From positions 1 through 8,034 of the forward strand of contig CALVZR010000001.1 in NCBI GenBank assembly GCA_944372565.1: a stretch of DNA of 8,034 bases, in the 5' to 3' direction. Source of the DNA: an uncultured Clostridia bacterium (lineage in GTDB: Bacteria > Bacillota > Clostridia > Christensenellales > Borkfalkiaceae). Below the pieces are notes generated by a model that searched no databases, had not been told where the DNA came from, and worked only from the letters and a program-made list of their open reading frames with translations. The position numbers and the translations under genes are program-made. Positions 7,538 to 8,034 of this stretch are shown here, in pieces (the first letter of the stretch is position 1; the number at the start of each line of letters is the position of its first letter).

Positions 7538-7562
7538 CATAGGCGCGGAATTATATTAAAAT
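7534..7562 (+). promoter_or_regulatory. Sigma-A-type promoter of acpP
   Basis: TTGACA (7534-7539) is a perfect -35 box and TAAAAT (7557-7562) is a five-of-six match to the -10 consensus, separated by the optimal 17 bases. Transcription would start around 7568-7570, leaving a leader of only about 20 bases that carries little besides the RBS. The -35 box includes the tex stop codon (TGA 7535-7537). No operator is evident. Confidence 0.88.
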
Positions 7563-7575
7563 TTGATAGAGTAAA

Positions 7576-7581
7576 CGGAGG
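7576..7581 (+). promoter_or_regulatory. Strong ribosome binding site of acpP
   Basis: CGGAGG sits 8 bases before ATG 7590, close to ideal, and fixes that ATG as the acpP start. It suits a very abundant protein. Confidence 0.85.
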
Positions 7582-7589
7582 TAAAGAAT

Positions 7590-7823
7590 ATGGTAGGCAT
7601 AGATAAAGTCCGGGAGCTTCTGGCTTCCCAGCTCAACATCCCGGCGGACGGGATCACCGAAGATAAGGAGATCGTGAAGGATCTCGGCGCGGATTCGCTC
7701 GACATCGTGGAGATGCTCATGACGCTCGAAGAGGAATACAACGTGACTATTCCCGACGAGGAAACCGTGGATATCAAAACGGTGGGAGACATCGTCCGCG
7801 TTCTCGACAAGCACATCAAATAA
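7590..7823 (+). CDS. acpP: Acyl carrier protein
   Basis: This 77-residue acidic acyl carrier protein carries growing acyl chains on a 4'-phosphopantetheine arm for type II fatty acid synthesis in the cytoplasm. The attachment site is Ser36 in DLGADSLDIVEMLM, the hallmark DSL motif. The remainder (IDKVRELLASQLNI, LEEEYNVTIPDEE, TVGDIVRVLDKHI) follows the four-helix fold, and the length is typical. It has its own strong promoter, RBS and terminator, so it forms a single-gene unit. No fab, plsX or rnc genes are adjacent within the window, unlike the common fatty-acid operon arrangement, so it could be the housekeeping AcpP relocated or a second ACP; the sequence looks like ordinary AcpP. It holyds no visible anomaly in residues or length. 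Confidence 0.97.
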   Translation: MVGIDKVRELLASQLNIPADGITEDKEIVKDLGADSLDIVEMLMTLEEEYNVTIPDEETVDIKTVGDIVRVLDKHIK

Positions 7824-7837
7824 AAAATCGGCATTTG

Positions 7838-7870
7838 CGGCGGCTTTTCAAAAGCCGCCGTTCGGTTTTT
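7838..7870 (+). terminator. Rho-independent terminator after acpP
   Basis: CGGCGGCTTTT (7838-7848) and AAAAGCCGCCG (7850-7860) are perfect reverse complements around one base; in practice this is a stem of about 9-10 bp with a small loop. A T-run follows at 7866-7870, offset from the stem by TTCGG. An outer pairing between A7823-A7827 plus TCG and CGG plus T7866-T7870 may extend the structure past an internal loop. It ends the acpP transcript 15-47 bases after the stop codon. Confidence 0.88.
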
Positions 7871-7884
7871 AAAGGGGCGAAGTA

Positions 7885-7912
7885 GCATAAAAGCGGCGTT
7901 GCGGCATATATT
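7885..7912 (+). promoter_or_regulatory. Tentative promoter of the 3'-end ORF
   Basis: TATATT (7907-7912) is a plausible -10 element for the ORF starting at 7941, and a promoter is expected because a terminator lies just upstream. No TTGACA-like box stands 17 bases before it. GCATA (7885-7889) and CATATATT (7905-7912), 15 bases apart, loosely recall sporulation-sigma promoters, but the match is imperfect and could be chance. Confidence 0.3.
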
Positions 7913-7927
7913 GAATTAAGAAACGAA

Positions 7928-7934
7928 AAGGAGG
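7928..7934 (+). promoter_or_regulatory. Consensus ribosome binding site of the 3'-end ORF
   Basis: AAGGAGG lies 6 bases before ATG 7941. Such a near-perfect site supports the short, truncated ORF that follows as a real gene. Confidence 0.8.
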
Positions 7935-7940
7935 AAGACA

Positions 7941-8034
7941 ATGTCGTTTTTTTGCAATTTCAAATCGGATAGATGTCCGGGGCCGATCAACGGCAACCCG
8001 ATGAACGGGCTTTGCGAAAAAGTCTGCATACAGG
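7941..8034 (+). CDS. Hypothetical Cys-containing protein, N-terminal part, 3' truncated by window edge
   Basis: Thirty-one residues are visible before the window ends, starting MSFFCNFKSDRCPGP and continuing INGNPMNGLCEKVCI. There are four cysteines (positions 5, 12, 25, 29), spaced as CX6C, CX12C and CX3C, with a Pro/Gly/Asn-rich middle. No signal peptide or membrane segment is seen. The gene is supported by a consensus RBS and by lying just after a terminator, so it is probably the first gene of a new unit. I do not recognise the family securely. Metal binding or a spore/coat-associated role could be imagined from cysteines alone, but neither is supported by the visible part. The real length is unknown. 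Confidence 0.7.
   Translation, partial: MSFFCNFKSDRCPGPINGNPMNGLCEKVCIQ

Noticed and set aside
1..8034. CRISPR array, tRNA, transposase, phage or defence genes
   Set aside because: No regularly spaced repeats, cloverleaf sequences, terminal inverted repeats or relevant protein motifs were found; coding density is filled by housekeeping genes.

Overview
The window reads as a chromosomal segment of a moderately GC-rich Firmicute, most likely an uncultured Clostridia-type gut bacterium. This is inferred from strong AGGAGG-type ribosome binding sites, a near-consensus sigma-A promoter, the overall flavour of the proteins (clostridial-type GlgP, Tex, AlkD-like protein, AcpP) and densely packed same-strand genes. 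All genes seen lie on the plus strand. There are no tRNAs, rRNAs, CRISPR arrays, insertion sequences or phage genes. The content is mostly housekeeping, and I do not see a new multi-gene system.

Region 1 (1-4675) is a glycogen/alpha-glucan block. It holds the 3' end of glycogen synthase (glgA), then glycogen phosphorylase (glgP), then a cytoplasmic GH13 alpha-glucan hydrolase of the neopullulanase/cyclomaltodextrinase type. Together they would make the polymer (GlgA), release glucose-1-phosphate from its outer chains (GlgP) and hydrolyse the limit dextrins or maltodextrins that remain (GH13). The main anomaly of the window is here: glgP is full length (807 codons) and otherwise intact, but carries one in-frame TGA at codon 172 (923-925), where relatives appear to have Trp. 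The simplest reading is a single TGG to TGA change (a real nonsense mutation or a sequence error). Readthrough or reinitiation is possible but unproven.

Region 2 (4672-7537) holds an AlkD-like DNA alkylation repair protein, whose start overlaps the GH13 stop (ATGA), and then Tex, the S1-domain transcription accessory protein. These are probably co-transcribed with the upstream genes, since gaps are tiny and no terminator is visible.

Region 3 (7534-7870) is an autonomous acpP unit: a near-consensus promoter whose -35 box overlaps the tex stop codon, a strong RBS, acyl carrier protein with its Ser36 attachment site, and a strong hairpin terminator. The window ends inside a small Cys-containing ORF (from 7941) that has an excellent RBS but that I do not securely recognise.
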